Below are positions 47,002 to 61,507 of a DNA stretch of 64,000 bases, piece after piece (position 1 is the stretch's first letter; every line of letters begins with the position of its first letter). The stretch comes from Polyodon spathula (taxonomy: Eukaryota; Chordata; Actinopteri; Acipenseriformes; Polyodontidae), in assembly GCF_017654505.1 (NCBI RefSeq), contig NC_054565.1:3083468-3147467 (forward strand), given 5' to 3'. A program made the translations under genes and the position numbers. The notes beneath the pieces are model-generated. The model saw only the letters and a program-made list of their open reading frames with translations. It ran no database searches and was not told the origin of the DNA.

Positions 47002-47392
47002 TTAAAGAAACTGGAATTGCAGTTCAAAGGCAGTCTAACAGTACTGTCCATACACATTTACAACACTTTCTCGGCTGAAGAGAAAGTCAAGCTGACAGAT
47101 GTTTTGGCTAGTGCCTTCATCAGTGTAATTATTGTTATGGTTCTATTCCTCTATCCCCGGTACACTGACGACGGCACTAGCAAAACAAGCCTTTGTCTAC
47201 CTGCCTTTGTTTCTTCATTAAAATTTAGGATTGTGTTATGAAGTTATTGATACACTTTCCCTGAGCCAGTTTTTCATTTACTTTAAGTTCAAGTAAGTCA
47301 GGGACTCCTGGGAAATGAAGCTGGGAACACCTAGCTCTGATTCCTCGGCTCTTAATACTTGGGCAGACCAACCCAATGCAGTGACCCATTCA

Positions 47393-47662
<270 letters not shown>

Positions 47663-47742
47663 TTACAAACGTATTTATTCAAATGTATTCGTACACAGGT
47701 GTACATGAGATTTCACATCTAGTTTGGTGACAGCAGAATGAA

Positions 47743-47871
<129 letters not shown>

Positions 47872-47922
47872 GTATACACTCACACAAAACAGACACAACG
47901 ACAGATAAATGTATACCCTGTA

Positions 47923-48422
47923 NNNNNNNNNNNNNNNNNNNNNNNNNNNNNNNNNNNNNNNNNNNNNNNNNNNNNNNNNNNNNNNNNNNNNNNNNNNNNN
48001 NNNNNNNNNNNNNNNNNNNNNNNNNNNNNNNNNNNNNNNNNNNNNNNNNNNNNNNNNNNNNNNNNNNNNNNNNNNNNNNNNNNNNNNNNNNNNNNNNNNN
48101 NNNNNNNNNNNNNNNNNNNNNNNNNNNNNNNNNNNNNNNNNNNNNNNNNNNNNNNNNNNNNNNNNNNNNNNNNNNNNNNNNNNNNNNNNNNNNNNNNNNN
48201 NNNNNNNNNNNNNNNNNNNNNNNNNNNNNNNNNNNNNNNNNNNNNNNNNNNNNNNNNNNNNNNNNNNNNNNNNNNNNNNNNNNNNNNNNNNNNNNNNNNN
48301 NNNNNNNNNNNNNNNNNNNNNNNNNNNNNNNNNNNNNNNNNNNNNNNNNNNNNNNNNNNNNNNNNNNNNNNNNNNNNNNNNNNNNNNNNNNNNNNNNNNN
48401 NNNNNNNNNNNNNNNNNNNNNN
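47923..48422. other. Assembly gap, 500 N
   Basis: Exactly 500 N, most likely a placeholder of unknown true length. It sits between mannosidase exons at 47541 and 51953, where conserved catalytic-domain exons are missing. Confidence 0.99.
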
Positions 48423-49064
48423 AAAGTTTTGATGTGTAAAATATATAAAAACGGCAACTGAACAACAGTATCTGGCAGGCAAATCCACACAACTGCCTAT
48501 TAACGGAGTTCCCAGGAGAGGCAGAGCGGACAGTCTTCATTCTTACAATCCCCTGAGTGGCAGGATTTCTCTTTTTTTCTGTTCTGAGTTGAAAGTTGTG
48601 CCTGTGTGTGTGCGTGTGTTTCTGTGTGTCAAGTGTCAAACGAAGCTTAAAAGTCTCGTGCAGAGCTATTCAAGAACCCTGACTAATACAGCAATCTTTT
48701 TTTGTTGTTGTTGTTGTTAACCTTTTTTTTTGTGCTATATCACAGGAAAAAAAAAGAAATGTCTTGTCAATGCATTTTCAGTAACACAAAGCTTATCAAT
48801 TAAATGTTTGAGTAGGTTTATAACAAAGCTTTGGTTTTACCCTTACTACAGTAAGTGATTGTGCTAGGCTTGTCATTTAGAGCCAATCCCTTAACAAGTC
48901 CACATTTCACAAAATATCCTGAAAGACTTTTCCACCACCTCCTTTTCATATATATCTCCCTGCTGTGGGGCCATGGTCCTCCATCATCCAGCCTTGGCTG
49001 ACCTCTGGCCATCACTGGAGATCACACCTCAATCAAGAGTGGGTTCTTGCCAAACTATCTAATC

Positions 49065-49227
49065 CAGGGGTGCCCAATCACAGTTCAGGAGGGCTATTCC
49101 ACTCCAGGTTTAACCAGTAAAATGATACCCTTTCAGGGTCTAGATGGAGGTTTAACTGGTTCAAACAACTCAGCACAGGGTTGGAACAAAGACCAGGAGT
49201 GGAAGGGCCAGCTTTTGGACCCCCTTG
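49065..49227 (+). mobile_element. hAT-type MITE, copy 2, with 8-bp target duplication
   Basis: The ends are CAGGGGTGCCCAATC and, reversed, CAAGGGGGTCCAAAA. It is flanked by ATCTAATC (49057-49064) and TTCTAATC (49228-49235), which match at seven of eight bases, as expected of the 8-bp duplication made by hAT transposases. The body is homologous to 31364-31536 in the opposite orientation. Confidence 0.85.
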
Positions 49228-51054
49228 TTCTAATCATTCAAATACTACCTTACATGCATTACAGATGTCAAGCCATGCTTTGAATAGCTAATCAAATACC
49301 ATAATTGCATAAAGATTGCCTGCAATGTACTGCACTTCCCTTTATTATGCCAGTCTCGTGTCATTGCAAGCATGTATTCTCATTTTTCTGATAGCCTGTT
49401 ACACTTGCTCACCTGAGGAGAATCCTCTTCACACCTTCAACATTAAAAAGCCAGCAGTGACATGCTTTGACCCTGAAGACTTTCTGGTGTGTAATCACCT
49501 AGAAAGTCAAACAGACTAACTGAAACCAAATCAGTAGTTTCCAATGCTGCTGTGGTTAAAAAAAACTTAAAAAAACAACCTAAAAACCCTTCCCGCAGTG
49601 CAATACAACATGGCAGGCACCAAATGATAGGCAACAATATTTCAGGACTATTTCCATGGGTCATTAAAGGCAGCTACAACTGTTATTGCATTTACTGCTA
49701 AATGCATGCACCATCTGTCTCAATAAAAGGTCCCAATGTCCAAATAGCATTAAAACTGTACAATGCAGAATTACCAACCTGACACAAAACACCTTGACTG
49801 ATAACAACCTTCAATCATGAACAACTGTGTTTTTCACACAGGTGCATTACATATCAAAATGCAGAATTAGTTTGGGAATGTGTTTAATACATGCGTTTAT
49901 TTACAGCCATAGTTTAATGCCTTTATAACCACTTAATGCAAAAGCATTTCAAAATCTATCTGTCTGGTTTATACGTTATCTGGCCATTTAAGGATTGTCC
50001 TTATAGACATTCTATAAAATGTAACCTCTATAACCTAATGAAACGGTGGTCAATTGTTATGCAGCATGTCAGGTCGTTATCTGCCAGTAAATACAACGCC
50101 AGCTCTTCTAAATTAAATTTGAATGCATTAGTCTGCCATAACTGGATTACGAAGAAATGCTGGATGCAAAGAGACCTGTGGCAGAAGATTTCATTCACTG
50201 AAACTGGTTGAAAGCATTTTAATAATGCATTTACTTTTTTGGCATGGTGTTTGGCATGGACTATTTATCTTTATGAAACAAACATGTTACACAAAAGGCA
50301 CTGTTACTTAGTAAAGAGATTGCATTTTTAATTAAGCTGGCAGCGTAGAGCTTGGTTATATTTGAAATGTAACTAGTCTAAACCAGATCTGGGTTATATG
50401 AATGCACTGGGATCACTGATTTCCAGTTATCTATACAGTAGTAACAAAACACAATTTAATGGCTTTTCAATGTTTTCAACCAACACACCACACAATACCA
50501 ATGCCTTTTGTAATAGAGTTAATGAACTCTGTGTCTGTACTTTATTGACAGATAATGTCCTGCACCCTGCCAGATAAAGACGTCCACATCAACTGTTAGC
50601 ACTTAATAAAACTAATAATTAAGAAAACAAATAGAACACTCAGCTGAAAAGCCTGGAATTCATTACCATAGAGACGTTAATTATTTCAATTATGAAGTGC
50701 ATCTCTTGAAACTGCTGCATTTCTGTACCTCAACAATCTCAGCTGAAAAACATTTAAAATTGCTTTAATTGATATGCATAGTGCGGAAGCCGCAAAACTC
50801 TGGAATGTTCCTATATTCTGCTAGTGGCAGCAAAATTAACAACATAGCATAGGATGCACAGATCAATAGCTGACAGCAGACTTTTTTTTTTTTTAAATAC
50901 ATTAGATTCAACTAAGCACCTGCAATATGCAGCACCCACTTTTGTTTTATGGACTTGACTGACTCATTCATGTATTATGCAAATGAAATCCCTGGAATGT
51001 TTCCTGTAATACTGGTACTGTATATAAAAGCTGCATATCCCAGTCTTAGCTACA

Positions 51055-51190
51055 ATGGGGCAAGTTCTGACAGATTTTGATAAAAGGGCTGGTGTTAGCC
51101 TTAGTGCACTTGCTTGTGTTTCATGGAGATCAATCTCTGAAGTTAAAGAAGGTGCCTTCAAAATAACGACTGACATTTTAAAAGAGTAAC
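51055..51190 (+). pseudogene. Possible decayed Tc1/IS630-type transposase N-terminus
   Basis: An ATG frame reads MGQVLTDFDKRAGVSLSALA, then WRSISEVKEG, and stops after about 44 codons. This resembles the start of fish IS630/Tc1-type transposases (MG..SDF.KG...RRAGVS.S) with a deletion in the first helix. The match is short and from memory, so it may be chance. Confidence 0.3.
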
Positions 51191-51892
51191 TTGTATACCA
51201 GTATAGAGTAGGAGAAATTGAACGTGGCCAGAATTTGTAATGACAAAGCTCATTTATCTGAACAAGAAGAATCATTCCTTTCGTGGAGAAATGTTCTTGT
51301 TCTGAAAATCATTTTCAAATGTCAGATGTTTTCAGTAGTACTTGTACAACATATGTCTTCTTGAAATACGTGAAAGGCAGTTTCCTTAACTTACTGGGAA
51401 CCACACTCCAACAATCTGACAAATTGTACACAGCCTTTTCACCAAACCACTATGCAGGAGAAGCAAACTAAATATTGTCCTAGGAGTCTTTATGCTGTAT
51501 TCACATAACGTGCAATATCTTTCCATGAGTGAGGATAGCAGGGCTCAGTTAAGAGCATCCTCACAAGACAAGAAACCAACAGAATCATAAGTCAACATTA
51601 AAAATTCCAAAAGAAAACAAAATTCTTGCAACCCAGAAAGCTAACTTAGTAGTAATTGAACTGTAGTATTTTACTCCAACACCTCAGATCTCATCCTTCA
51701 ATTCAATGGCCGATCCTCAGTTCACTGGTAGAGCATATAGAATCATTAATTGGATTATATTTTCCACGTTCCTTTAAAAGTTGTGTAAAAAATGACCCAT
51801 CTTTAGATGAAATATTACAGTCCAATTCACGTGCAATAAAAGGTGTAAAGTTTGAATATAGTATCGTATTAAGACCTTACCAAATAAATCTA

Positions 51893-52093
<201 letters not shown>

Positions 52094-53924
52094 TCAATAG
52101 GCAACTCTTAACAAAATGCAACACCAGGACTGCCATCAATCTTCTCCACTGTCAGCTTTTGCAGTGCCATTATGTGCTTTTGAATCTACAGTACAATGAG
52201 CAAAGTATGTTGCTCTTAATGTATTTTACTGCATTCACGTGCAACACACAATGATGGGATCATTAGCCTGGAATGTGATGCGCTTACACAGACATTGTTT
52301 AAAAAGGTGAGGAGGCAGTGAAACGCAATATTTGTTGAATTCAGAAATATTTTTTGAACCTCATTTTATTTGTGTGCCGTTATTTTTTGCTGATTCCGCC
52401 ACACAGCGGATCCCATAGAAAAGTTCCCCGGGACCTGGTAGGCATGGTAACTGCTACTGCAGTGCATCGTGGGCTATCGATCAGTTACCGTGGTAACTCC
52501 TCTTTATTTATTTATTTATTTATTTTTATAGAAAAGCATAAACTGCATTTGGAGAAAAATCCCCTGAAGAGCATTTTTCTTAAGAACTTAAAAAAAGAAA
52601 CTGAATGGACACCACTTGGTGTCGTTTCAATGGAACCGACTGTATCTGTTTAATAGGTAAATTGCGAGTTGCGCATTGTACTGTATACAGCTCCACTGTT
52701 GAGTTTCTGGAAAATGTTATATCCTCAGTAGAGGTCAATAAGTCATAGATTTCTAGATTTTTAGACACTTGTCACAGCAGAAATCTTATTGCACTGGAAG
52801 AAAACTGAATATTTATATCATTCAATCCCTGTCAAGTTTAAAGCACTGTCACAATAAAGCCTGTGGAAGAGTGAAAATGGAAAAAATAAATCGCTCTGCA
52901 CACAATCATTGCTTCTCGATTCCAATCTAGCCAGAGTTGTCTTCTCTTATTGTCTGCAAAGCTAAGGAATCTCAACAGGAGAACAGCTGGGCAATCTGTC
53001 TTGTCTCTTCTATCACAAGATGTGGTTTTAGACCCCTGGCTTGGGCCCATTAGGATTCCTTAAACAACAACCTTTGAGTTAGTGCTTTTCAGACTATTTA
53101 CAGAGAAAACCAATTTTCCTGTTTTATCCGTGTCAAAAGAGGTTAGCGGTATTGAAACGTCATGGTATGGTAGGCCCTGATCGCTCTGAACTGAATGTGA
53201 CTGTACGTCTAACTTTTTTTAAAAGTATATTTTTCATTTTTCAGCTGGGCTGGTGGGCTCGATGAGATTACTCCAGTCACCAATGCCACGACAGGTTTTT
53301 GATTGCTCAGGGTCACTCTCATCTTACATCAGAGCACAGTCGTATGCATAATGGTCTTCCTTTCGGGACGCAGCTCATCTTCACCTGCGTTTTGGAAATT
53401 CAACAGCATGCCTCATTTACAGACCCCTCGAGTGCAGGTATGGCCTTGGATGGATGATCAGTTACAGGGCTTAACAATTTCACAGGTTTCTCTGTCTTTC
53501 CCTGGCGTGCATTTTAGCAGAACAGACCATCGCCTCAACAGAAGGTGACCTAGAATCTCAGTAAACGTTTCTGGTCTGTAACAAATAGCTTCCACAATAG
53601 CTTAACAAATAGCTTTATGAAAGACACTGTCAGCTTGTTCACTTTTGGCTATATTTTAATGAAGGCTGTGATGTCCTTAGAGTACTAACTGTGAATTAAA
53701 TATGAACCACATTTATTAACATACTAGTAATCTAGTAGTTAATTAAGCGATAACTTTAGGACTGGTTAAATGTATAAGAAAATAAGAGCTTTTAATATTA
53801 GCGAGGGAGATGTGTTTGAGTCAGGCTCAGCCAGCTGTAAAGTTTGTTTTTCAGTATGTGATTTGCGTTGAAATACCCACAGAAGAAAGTCAACGGCAGT
53901 GTCATGTAAAAGCCAGTTAATAAA

Positions 53925-54050
53925 CTATAATAGGGGCAACATGGCAAACCAAGGTAAACTACAGTAAATGCATAGTATAACCAGGGGAAAAGCATGGTAA
54001 GACTGCAACAGTGCCATGCAGAAATATTGTGGCACACTTGTATAAGAAAT
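53925..54050 (+). repeat. Dispersed GCATAGGTAAGCAT repeat, copy 3 (partial)
   Basis: Shares GGAAAAGCATGGTAA and a downstream TAAGAAAT-like end with copy 1 (10005-10180), with a similar series of GGTAAA/CATAGTA words. More diverged than copies 1 and 2. Confidence 0.4.
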
Positions 54051-55249
54051 TGTTCTAGTTTCCAGCAATGTAGGGTAGAATATTTAAAGATTTTTCATGT
54101 TTTTCATTAGTTCCAAGACCTGTTAGTTCACTTTCATTTCAATTAGTGGAATTAATTTAGCTTCCCTTTTGAAATTCGGATATCTTGTTTAATTAATGCC
54201 GCAGACACTGAACGGCTGTCGTTATTGATATAACTGATAAAATGACCGATATATCTTTTCAGGTGATTTTAATCAAAGAAGTCACAATTTCAATAATAAT
54301 AATTACTCAGACTGTGGTTTTCTTTAGCTGTGCCAATCACTTTGGCTTGATAGAACATTTATATGACATAGCTAATTCTGTTCTTTTCATGTTTAATGTG
54401 CATAGTAAGATAATATAATGACTTTTTAAAAAGTTGTTCATCTTTCTTAAATTGAACGCTTTGAAATGTCATAGTAAAATCTTCCAGGCTAAATTATCAA
54501 CACAAGAACCCAATAGCACTGAGTTATATCTTGACTCAGTAATATAATGTTTCTTCTTCAATAAGGAATATGTTACAGTTGTCTGCAATGCTTTCAATTG
54601 CAGACTGTAACTTTGTTACAAGTGCATCTGTCCCTGAATTCTGCAAGCTTTTCTTTCTCCTCTTTGGATTGATACAATGGACAGGAGCACTGTTTGTGAA
54701 CGAGAAAGAACATTGCTGTGTTGCAAAATTGGTAGCCTTTGCTGAATAGAATTCCAAGTATGCCCCTATCAAAACAGCTGTCACTTAAACAGAAGATACA
54801 ACATTTTTGACAATGTATTTACAGAGGATAAAGTAAAATGCCTACTGTAACAATCTTCAAATGTACAGGTAGGTCACGCAAGTAAACTAAGAATTAAAAC
54901 ACATGTACACAACGCACTACTTTGGCAGTGTGAATGCTTTATATTTATAAAAACTGATTACACGTTTCAAGGTGACAGCCTTAGTGACAGTCATTTACAA
55001 AAAGTTACCGTTTGCAGCAAGTCAATCAATCAAAACCTTTAATTTATCTAGATGAGTCAATTGAGAACAAATTCTCATTTACAATGTGACCTGGCAAGAG
55101 ACTCACACCACCACAGCAAACAACCTCAAACACAAGAAATAAGACCAAACTCTCATGGCAATTGTTACAAAAAAACACAAAACATATATCTCATATCCAC
55201 AGCAAAATGCCATGGAACTGACTTATCTACTACATCTGCAGTCTATACA

Positions 55250-55545
55250 ATGAAAGTGTGCCATCCTCCATGCCAGAATGGGTTGAAGAGCATGACAGAG
55301 ACTTTACACTCTTTCATATCCACCACAATCCCTTGACCTTAATCAAATTGAGCATGTCAGGGATGAACTTGAACGAGCGCCATCACGATCCTCTGCCCAC
55401 CTCTTTGCAACAGCTATGGCAGTATTAATGACTTAATATTGAATGGTTTAACATCCCTCGAGAAACCTTCCAAATCCTGTCAAGCTGTGTCAAGGCTGTG
55501 ATCAGTGTAAACTGAGACTCTGCCTGATATTAGGTACAAATCCTA
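55250..55545 (+). pseudogene. Tc1/mariner transposase 3' end, decayed
   Basis: One frame reads QSLDLNQIEHVRDELERA, the degenerate form of the SPDLNPIEHVWDELE block around the last catalytic acidic residue of Tc1/mariner DDE transposases. The tryptophan is replaced by arginine and a stop follows soon. Another frame continues NIPRETFQIL. The element ends in an inverted GTACCTAATATCAGG terminus near 55525-55545, shared with 63370-63400. Not functional. Confidence 0.8.
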
Positions 55546-58500
55546 TTACAAGCAGTTTACTTACAGTATATAACTTTTGAGGTTAGATACTGTATGTTGG
55601 GTAAGCAACAGATCACCTCACTTGTATTCCTCATAAGACAGCACACTGTGTGACTCAGTATTGGCACAGTGTATGATAATATAAAACTCGGTATGGGATT
55701 TGCAGTGCCCGATTGCTCTAAAATGACTTGAAGATTATTTAGATATGTATTTATTCTCAATTTCATCAACAAAAAGAAACTTAGCCAACTTTTAAAAAAA
55801 AAAATAATAAAAAAAAAGGATTTTCAAACAGCAGCAATCATATGAAAGACAGCTTGAAATGTAGGACACTGTTGCATTAAGAATCCTGATAAGACATTGC
55901 AATACAGCTGGCGCAAGACAAGATTAAGCCTTGTATGCTTTTTTTTCAGATTCTTGCAGCAAAACCATTTGGAATGCATGCCCCTGGGTGTTGGTTTCAC
56001 ACTGTTCTTGAAGCAATTACATTTTATTGTTGTGTTTTTATGCCTGATGCAGTAGAAGTATAAACATAGATAGTTTTCACTGATAATTTTGCAATAGCGT
56101 AGTTGGGTGTTATAAAGATTTAAAAGGACTAGCATAATTTCTTCATATATCATGCAACATGTATATCGTGTGCACCCTGTCTATAATGAGCATGACTGAA
56201 CAACACCCACCTCTTCTATACTACCCTATCAAACACACCATACTACACTGTACCACTTCTAGAGGCTCACAACACAGGGTTTTACAGGGACAGATTGTAG
56301 CCAGCACCATGGCAACTAACATCACTGTGGTTTGCAGACCTCTTCTGTTATTTTATTCTTCCATAACCTGATAGAGCAGTTGAATAGGTCTTCTGGAACA
56401 GGTAGAGGACAATGGGGTAACTGCTCTACTGCTTTTCCAGAAGAGACAAATTAATGCATCTCATACACTGTGAAATATTTAGTTTTCAGTATTTCTTTTT
56501 GAGGAGTACATACATAAATACAGTCATCGGAACTGTTTCTTGGTTTTTTTTTTATGTAAGACGTGTATTTTTTCTATGTAATTACTTGATTGAACATACC
56601 TTTCATGCAACATTTAAAAAAAAAATAACTTCAGTAGTTAAATTATTGTGTTAAATGTCATTTTCAGTATTCAAAAACAGAATACCATAATCCCAAGAAC
56701 ACTGCCCATCTTGTACCTGTTGCACAACCCATATATAACACACATTTCTATTCTCTGCATGGTCTTTGGACTATGTAGAAAAACAGAAGCGGTGCTTGTG
56801 TGAGGGGCAGGATTGGTGAAAATCTATCCAGACAGCACAAGCAGGGACAGCATCCGCTTACCCCTGTCTCCCATAAACCAATGTGTCTAACCAATACAGC
56901 ATTTGGCCTCTTTTAAAGACTGCCTATAAAAGTATCCATGGCAACTACGACAAACTGTGTGGTGGTTTTGTGAAGTGGATCACCAAACTGATTCGAACCC
57001 CAGTGAAAAGCTAGAGGAACCTCCTGCGCCACTCCTGTCTCTTTTTTCCATTTTATATCATTCTCTGAACACATCCTGATGAAATTCTATTCCGGGGAGG
57101 AAGTTAATGCCTCCAATAACAACAGATCAAATCGATTGTGCATCTGCAACATGAGATAAAGCTGGCACATTTTCCACTGCATTGGTAGTAGTCTGGCTTT
57201 GCTAATCTAATGACTTGAACGTTTAAAGCACAGGCAATAATTTCTATTCTGAATGTGTTTTCATTTCTTTCACGCCCTCTGGGTGTCGTGTTTATGCAAC
57301 TGAAGAGTCCAAAGACACAGGGCGCCTGGGCGACACTGGGACTGTATACCAGAGTAGCGTTGTTACTATGGTGATCTGAAGGAAAAAATAATATTTAATT
57401 AAATTGGCCTTGGGTGATTACTGAGGTCTCATGAATGAAGGTTTGTTTGTATCACATTGAACCCTTGCGTTAAATAAAATAATTGTAGACTGCAGGGCTC
57501 CATTGCAGAGAAACGAAAGTCAAGAAGGCGAAACAGACGTGTTACTTCATTGGGTTACATATCACAGGGAGATTGCTCATAATTGCTGGAATGTGGGCCC
57601 AAGGCAACTGCAAAGGTTTCACAGGTCAGTAGAACTCCATCATATGAGTGGTTTGATGGCAATTACAAGCATGAGCACACAGCACACCCCTATCAAATCA
57701 GCAAATGATAAACTCCTGTTCTGCACATGCAAAAATATGAATATTGATGGGGAATCTTACATTTTTATATTCCAGTCATGTTAAGTTCTGTGTATTTTTC
57801 CTTGTAAGGTTCATTCCCAGACACATTAAGCAAATTGGTGAGCTGTGGGGAACAGTTTAAGGGCCACAGAAAGCAGGTGATTTAGAAAGAAAGATAGATT
57901 AAGCAGCACTTAAAGGCATCACGTGAACCACAAGACAGTTTTAACATGAGTATATCTGAGCACAAGACATTGCTCTTACATGACAGAAGTGCAAGCAAGT
58001 GAAAAATGTCCCAGACTTTGATCAACATGCCTTCACTTAGTAAACAACAGATTCAGCAGCCCTCAGGACATGAGCATAATGAAATTCCACCTGTAGTGTT
58101 ACAGAGAAAATATACAGTGCTTTGAATGTAGACAAAAGAAGCACATATTGCAACAGAGAAATCTGGGGAATACAAAAATGTATGGATTAAAGTCATGTTA
58201 CTTTATTAATAATGATATCCTGTGATAAAAAAAAAGCACTTTCATCAAAACTAAGTATTTCCAAAAAACAAAAAACATAGTTATTTGAAACCCATTGTAC
58301 ACTTAATAATACTGTGATTATATGCCAGATATTAAATGCATCCTAAATAATATTTTACTAGAATTCCGATTCAGGTATTGCTTTTACAGTGACACACATT
58401 ATATATCTGGATTTATGGGGGAAATATTAGATGGAGATATTGCAATGGCATTTGCCTTTCTTTTTTATTTAGCTTGTTGGCTTATGGTAGTTTTGATTCA

Positions 58501-60522
58501 AGTTCCATCCTTGTACTTTACTGTTTATTCAGCCATCAGCAAAGTTAGCATAAAGCCTGTCCTTGTCTAGATGTGACGAAATATTACTGGGCTAAAGGTT
58601 AGCACTGAGATGTGCCTGCAGATATGAAAAAAATGATATGTATTTTTGGAAAGAAAATGATGAATTCCATGGCAAAGAAATCTCTCTAATGTACACGCTT
58701 TAAAAAATCTATCGAGTCACTCAAATGGCTCTTTACAAATGTTCCCAGTGACCCTACTGAACAGGTCTCTGTGGTTTGTTTGTTAAAATCCGCTTCATCA
58801 TTTATGTGAGCACTTACATATTCAACTTTTGACAGGTTTTTATCTAACAGTGACAGGCTGGAGAGATAAACAAAGGTTGAGAATAATTATTTTTGATCTA
58901 AAATACTGTAAGATTATGATCCCGCGTTGCTGCTGCCGTGCTGAAATGTAGAAATCCAGACAAAAGGATTGTACTTTAGAGCCTGAATTGTGCAGTCCCT
59001 AATACAGGAGAAATGCCATTCTGAGAATGCTACTCCATGAACTACTTTGTTGAACAATTAGGTTTTAATAAAGGCGTCTACTTATGCTGTATAATATTTG
59101 AATGTGAGACAGTTGCAAGCATTCCATTTTATTTCAGTGTATGTTGTAATGTCGTCAGGGTTTATTTTAATCATTTAAACAGATGCTGGTCTTAACACCT
59201 AACAAATATAAATCTGAAGTTTTATTAACTGTTCCACTGTCTCTATTGTATTCAGTAATTTTAACAAACGTGTCAATCAATCGTGTCTGGGGTGAGGAGG
59301 GGGGTGGGGTGGCGGGTCACCATCAAGATTATTATAGCATTAGCGAGTGGTGGTATTAAGATCATTAAGATAGCCCCCACCCCACCCCACCCCTCGATAA
59401 CTATGCCAGCATTTCTGAGTCTCGGTCTCATTGATAACCTGCAGTATATAACTGATGGCTTTTCAGCCCCAACTGACATTGTCAAAGGCATTGTGATCAT
59501 TGTGAACTCACATGTGCTGTTTAAAGAAAAACTCACATGCACGTGCCCAGACACACACACAGACATTGCCACGTGTGCACATTCAAATGATCGTGCATTC
59601 TGTATGACCAGGGCATGTAGCAGAGCTAAGTGTATGCTACAACATTCTATCTTACTGTACATGACATCAAACACTTTCCAACAGCTGTACATATTTAAAA
59701 AATGTGCCATGATCTCCTGGTAAGAATGCTTTCGCTCTGTATTGTAAAATCTGCTTCATATAACCTGCTGCACTAAAATCAGACATCAACACAGGTTACT
59801 TAAGGTGGAAAAAGACAATTGATGCATTACAAGTCGAACTGTCCTTGAACCACATTCTAGCAATACCACCTTATGTTGTACAGACACCCAACTGTGATTT
59901 TGCATTACAACAATTAAACAGCCACGGGCACCAGTGCAATCAGGGTTTCCTTCCGCTTCTGATCAGAAGCATCAGCGTTAATGGATCAGTTAAAAATATC
60001 CTGTCCACAGGGAAGCTCAGCCCTGTCACAAAGGAAATCAACACCCTCCCCACTGGCAACCATGTGTGTGTGTGTGTGTGTGTGTTCCAAACCTAGACTG
60101 GTGCACTGTTGTCATAAAGTTTACATCCCAGCCTTCCAGCAGAATAAACTTTAATGAACAAGACCAGGCGCTGAGTTTCCAGCATGCTTGTGTATGCTAA
60201 ACCACAGTGCCACCTTTATGAGGACTATGGATGTGCTACAAAACGTATGAGTATTAATGATTACTTTCCAAGTAATATCATTTCTCATACCCTACTGTTC
60301 CCCATGCTACAGTAAATCGACTATATAAATCCTACCTATCTCTTAAAAGCTATGCACTTATTTGACTGGTTTGACTGGGTTTCTTTCCTTAAAGTGAAAT
60401 AAAAGAGCTTGACTTTAAAATGTCTTTAAAAAACATTTCTTTCTTATCTGCTATTTGGTAAATGTGAACATCTACATGTTCTTTTGAGAGCCGTGAGACT
60501 TGCAAGTAAGACAAGCAGGGCA

Positions 60523-60728
60523 ACATTTTCAAAGGGTTTACTCCAGTCTTTAATTAACTCCTAATTTTTGGATGGAGAAATATGGCAAAGATAGATCCAA
60601 ACAATTAGGTAATATACTGCACAGTCTGCCAAGCACCCACAAGTTGTAGGTTTCTCATTTGGTAACATTACCGACGGTAACATGAATTTCTTTAATTAAA
60701 GACTGGAGTAAACACTTTGAAAATATGT
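60523..60728. repeat. Inverted repeat with 34-bp arms, MITE-like
   Basis: The left arm (60523-60557) ACATTTTCAAAGGGTTTACT... and the right arm (60692-60728), read in reverse, match at nearly every base; one substitution and a short insertion separate them. The spacer is about 134 bp. The structure fits a small foldback element, but no second copy is in the window and no target duplication is clear. Confidence 0.7.
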
Positions 60729-61037
60729 CCCTTAGAGGTTAATCTGGTCAAAGCTGTCCCCTCTGGATTGATGCAATACAGCTGTACTGCATTTCCTGGT
60801 GCTCCAAACCAGCTGTGGCTTACACTGGAGGGCTATAGTATAATGAAATAAAACTCTCAATCAAAGAGACGTAATGTTCCAGTTTTTGTAAACACTTTCA
60901 TTACTGTAGCCTACAAGAGTTTGCTGTGAACCTTTCATCACATCTGGGGGCCTGGGTTCAAATCAAACCCCATGTCAAATTACAATAGTCCTTCAAAGAC
61001 ACCACAATAAAAGCTAACTGGGTTAATAATGGAAAAA

Positions 61038-61507
61038 AATGGTACTACAGTTTTAATGCACGGTAATATAGCTTTCAAACTGGAGTCTGTGTGACACTAA
61101 AAAAGAAAACTGCTACATGTTTAGGCTACTGGTTAATATCTTATTGGGGATGATATTCTTTTAGCAAATTTAGCAAAAACTCAATCTCAGAAAATCCCTC
61201 TAATCTTCCTTCCCACCACACATTTTCAACCCGCTTTCATTATCCTAGCTTTAAATTGCATGCAAGTCTCAAAATGGTACTACAGTTTTAATGCACGGTA
61301 ATATAGCTTTCAAACTGGAGTCTGTGTGACACTAAAAAAGAAAACTGCTACATGTTTAGGCTACTGGTTAATATCTTATTGGGGATGATATTCTTTTAGC
61401 AAATTTAGCAAAAACTCAATCTCAGAAAATCCCTCTAATCTTCCTTCCCACCACACATTTTCAACCCGCTTTCATTATCCTAGCTTTAAATTGCATGCAA
61501 GTCTCAA
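61038..61507. repeat. Perfect 235-bp tandem duplication
   Basis: The block beginning AAATGGTACTACAG at 61038 and ending GTCTCAA at 61272 is repeated directly as 61273-61507. I compared the two copies base by base from 61041 and saw no difference. It is either very recent or an assembly artefact. Confidence 0.95.
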
